This document shows positions 6,648 to 8,286 of a stretch of 8,286 nucleotides of DNA, one piece after another. The translations under genes were made by a program, and so were the position numbers. Every line of letters begins with the position of its first letter. The stretch's first letter is position 1. The notes under the pieces are model-generated. The model was not told the origin of the DNA, made no database searches, and worked only from the letters and a program-made list of their open reading frames with translations. The DNA is from JAJFVC01 sp039698075 (GTDB lineage Bacteria > Planctomycetota > Planctomycetia > Pirellulales > Thermoguttaceae). The DNA is taken from NCBI GenBank assembly GCA_039698075.1, contig JBDKTJ010000072.1:1-8286 (forward strand), in the 5' to 3' direction.

Positions 6648-7035
6648 CGTACGCAGAGGAACAAAAAGAGGTCGGGAGTCGTTCTGTTGCTTGCTGATGA
6701 CTGAATGCGATCCGCCCTCCAAAGTTTCTCTTTCCTCATCTCATCTGTCAATATCAGCAACATCCCATTTCTTTGCACACTTGCGGTGGCCGTCGGAATC
6801 TATCGAACGACCAACGAGCGCGGGTCGGGACGATCGTCGCCGCTGTGACGTGGTTGCCTTGTTTTGACGCGGGAGCTAGACTAAAATGCAAACAACCGAA
6901 CTGCGTCCGAGGCAGTTTGAAACGACAGGCAATTCTCACAAACCACCGTGGTCTGCGATGGTGTAAGACACGATTCTATCGACCGCGCAAGATCCGTCCC
7001 TCAGGCTACGTTCCGCAACCGTTTCGGGTGAAGTC
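6648..7035. other. Divergent intergenic region
   Basis: These 388 bases separate the minus-strand membrane protein from the plus-strand SDR gene. The part up to 6722 remains open in the membrane-protein frame (possible TTG start). I see no RNA gene and no convincing small ORF; the open frame at 6773-7039 overlaps the SDR start and has a composition unlike the real proteins here. One candidate plus-strand promoter is listed separately. Confidence 0.6.
6859..6887 (+). promoter_or_regulatory. Candidate sigma-70-type promoter for the SDR gene
   Basis: TTGTTT (6859-6864) and TAAAAT (6882-6887) are separated by exactly 17 bases. The hexamers match the consensus at four and five of six positions. 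The start of transcription would fall near 6894, leaving a leader of about 140 bases before the ATG at 7036. No structured leader element was recognised. Planctomycete promoters are not well defined by consensus, so this is tentative. Confidence 0.4.
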
Positions 7036-8112
7036 ATGAACCATTCCGCCAAGGACTTGTCTCGCGAAATTCCCTGCGAAGCGTTGCCTGACGCGATCGA
7101 GAACGTGGAACAACTTGACGAATTGCTCAGCCGGCCAACCCCGGAAGTCGTTGCGACCATGGGTCGGATCGACGGCGATATGATCGTGCTGGGCGTCGGC
7201 GGCAAGATCGGGCCGAGCCTCGCGCGGATGGCCCGACGAGCGAGCGACGCAGCGGGCGTCCGGCGGCGCATCATCGGCGTCTCGCGGTTTTCAAAGCCCG
7301 AACTGCAAAACTCTCTGGAATCGCACGGCGTCGAAACGATCCGCTGCGATCTGTTGGAGGCCGACCAGTTGGCCGCGCTGCCCGAGGCGTCCAACGTGTT
7401 GTACTTGGCCGCGATGAAGTTTGGCACGACAGGCCAAGAAGCGTCCACCTGGGCCAGAAACGTCCATGTGCCAGGCCTGGTTTGCCAGCGGTTCCGCCAA
7501 AGTCGCATCGTCGCCTACTCGACGGGCAACGTCTATCCGTTAACGCGGCCCGAACGCGGCGGATCGGTCGAAAGCGATGCGACGGGGCCCGTGGGCGAGT
7601 ATGCGATGAGTTGCCTCGGTCGCGAGCGTGTGTTCGCCTACTTCAGCCAGACGCTGGGCATCCCGATAACCCTGATCCGGCTGAACTACGCCACCGAAAT
7701 GCGATACGGCGTTCTGGTCGACATCGCGGTGCAAGTCATGGCCGGCGAACCCATCAACCTGGCGATGGGATATTTCAACGCGATTTGGCAGGGCGACAAC
7801 AACGCCATGACGCTTCGGGCTCTTGAACAAACCGCGTCGCCGCCGACCGTGCTCAACATTGCCGGGCCGCAAATTCTTAGCGTGCGGCAAGTCGCCGAAG
7901 AGTTCGGCAGACTTTTCGACCGGCCCGTGCGCTTCGTCGGGACCGAGGCCCCCGACGCTCTGCTGAGCAACGCAAGCCTCGCCAGCCGGCTGTTTGGGAA
8001 GCCGCGAGTCCGCGAGTCGCAGTTGATTCGATGGATCGCCGGTTGGCGACTTCACAACGGAAGCACGCTCAACAAGCCGACGCATTTTGAAGTGCGCGAC
8101 GGAGGGTTCTAG
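7036..8112 (+). CDS. NAD(P)-binding extended-SDR / epimerase-like protein lacking the catalytic lysine
   Basis: This 358-residue protein starts at the ATG at 7036, after a weak GGGTGA 5 bases upstream. Residues 1-47 form an extra N-terminal segment. The Rossmann fold begins with MIVLGVGGKIGPSLAR, whose GVGGKIG (53-59) is the GxxGxxG dinucleotide-binding loop. CDLLEADQL (104-112) and VLYLAAMKFG (121-130) match the NAD-contact strands of extended SDRs. IVAYSTGNVYP (158-168) supplies the usual serine or threonine, and Y189 is the expected catalytic tyrosine. The YxxxK motif, however, reads YAMSC, with Cys193 in the lysine position. I recall the same YAxSCLGRER pattern in planctomycete relatives, so it is probably a family trait rather than a defect. 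The C-terminal part (VLNIAGPQILSVRQVAEEFG) is typical of nucleotide-sugar epimerase-like proteins. The substrate is unknown, and the reaction may differ from standard epimerases. The stop TAG overlaps the target TA of an inserted element. Confidence 0.9.
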   Translation: MNHSAKDLSREIPCEALPDAIENVEQLDELLSRPTPEVVATMGRIDGDMIVLGVGGKIGPSLARMARRASDAAGVRRRIIGVSRFSKPELQNSLESHGVETIRCDLLEADQLAALPEASNVLYLAAMKFGTTGQEASTWARNVHVPGLVCQRFRQSRIVAYSTGNVYPLTRPERGGSVESDATGPVGEYAMSCLGRERVFAYFSQTLGIPITLIRLNYATEMRYGVLVDIAVQVMAGEPINLAMGYFNAIWQGDNNAMTLRALEQTASPPTVLNIAGPQILSVRQVAEEFGRLFDRPVRFVGTEAPDALLSNASLASRLFGKPRVRESQLIRWIAGWRLHNGSTLNKPTHFEVRDGGF

Positions 8113-8282
8113 TGTAGTGTCTTGTAAATGATGGCATTTATCGTGCACAATTTAGGGAGAATGGGTGCCATGCCCACGCTTGTCGTGGGCATGAAGAGAC
8201 GGCAAACATGCTTGCTGTCTCGCTGCGCTCGCTTAGCAAGCATGGCACCCATAAATCACTATTTGTGCGAGACACTACACTA
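8110..8282. mobile_element. MITE-like element flanked by TA duplications
   Basis: The element proper spans 8112-8280 (169 bases), between TA at 8110-8111 and TA at 8281-8282. Perfect terminal inverted repeats GTGTAGTGTCT / AGACACTACAC extend to 15 bases (TCTAGTGTAGTGTCT at 8108-8122; complement at 8270-8284) when the flanking CTAG context is counted. Similarity continues inward imperfectly for about 20 bases (AAATGATGGCATTTAT against AAATAGTGATTTAT on the other strand). There is no coding capacity. TA duplication at a CTAG target is the habit of IS630/Tc1-type transposases, so I infer a non-autonomous derivative mobilised by such an enzyme elsewhere in the genome. The interior is filled with nested hairpins. 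It ends four bases before the window ends. Confidence 0.7.
8161..8252. repeat. Nested inverted repeats forming a two-hairpin, closed-base structure
   Basis: The outer arms ATGGGTGCCATGC (8161-8173) and GCATGGCACCCAT (8240-8252) are perfectly complementary over 13 bases. Inside are two 10-base perfect hairpins: CATGCCCACG (8169-8178) with CGTGGGCATG (8184-8193), and CATGCTTGCT (8207-8216) with AGCAAGCATG (8235-8244). The hairpin arms overlap the outer arms by about five bases (CATGC shared), so the structure can switch between one long stem and two separate hairpins. It forms the core of the TA-flanked element. Confidence 0.75.
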
Positions 8283-8286
8283 GAGC

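Overview
The window reads as high-GC chromosomal DNA from a planctomycete, most likely of the Pirellula type. This rests on the style of the proteins: a lipoprotein cyclophilin of PpiA type, a polytopic membrane protein beginning MASLRIILLCIVSAVVYG (a start I associate with planctomycete proteins), and an NAD-binding epimerase-like protein with the unusual YAMSC motif. It also rests on intergenic palindromic repeats of the GTAGGGTGCGTGC type. No rRNA, tRNA, CRISPR or complete transposase gene is visible. The taxonomic call is recognition from memory, not a search result.

Layout. (1) 8-628, plus strand: a small secreted protein of unknown function. It meets, tail to tail with a 4-base overlap, (2) a minus-strand lipoprotein cyclophilin (625-1317). 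(3) A 205-base divergent intergenic region holds two near-identical G-tract/A-T motifs. It leads to (4) a tightly packed plus-strand operon at 1523-4977: a membrane-anchored protein of unknown function, an ABC ATPase and a two-halved ABC-2-type permease. The start of each of the last two genes overlaps the end of the gene before it, so the three products probably form or serve one exporter of unknown substrate. (5) A minus-strand gene at 5127-6647 encodes a composite multi-pass membrane protein. (6) After a 388-base divergent gap comes a plus-strand extended-SDR-type protein (7036-8112). (7) Its stop codon sits exactly at the edge of a small, non-coding, TA-flanked inverted-repeat element (8110-8282).

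The most interesting structure is at 5083-5779. Two 28-base copies of one palindromic repeat, 25 of 28 positions identical and in opposite orientation, bracket the C-terminal third of the composite membrane protein. One copy is intergenic; the other is translated in frame. Just inside the translated copy, the bracketed piece has its own ATG with a Shine-Dalgarno-like GGAG, begins with its own membrane anchor, and is visibly more AT-rich than the genes at 1-4977. The simplest reading is that a separate small gene with its repeats was joined to an upstream membrane-protein gene, whose stop codon was lost at the repeat. The second notable structure is the 169-base MITE-like element at the right end, which appears to have inserted into the TA of a stop codon and regenerated that stop. 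Two enzyme-like proteins (cyclophilin and SDR) lack the canonical catalytic residue of their families.
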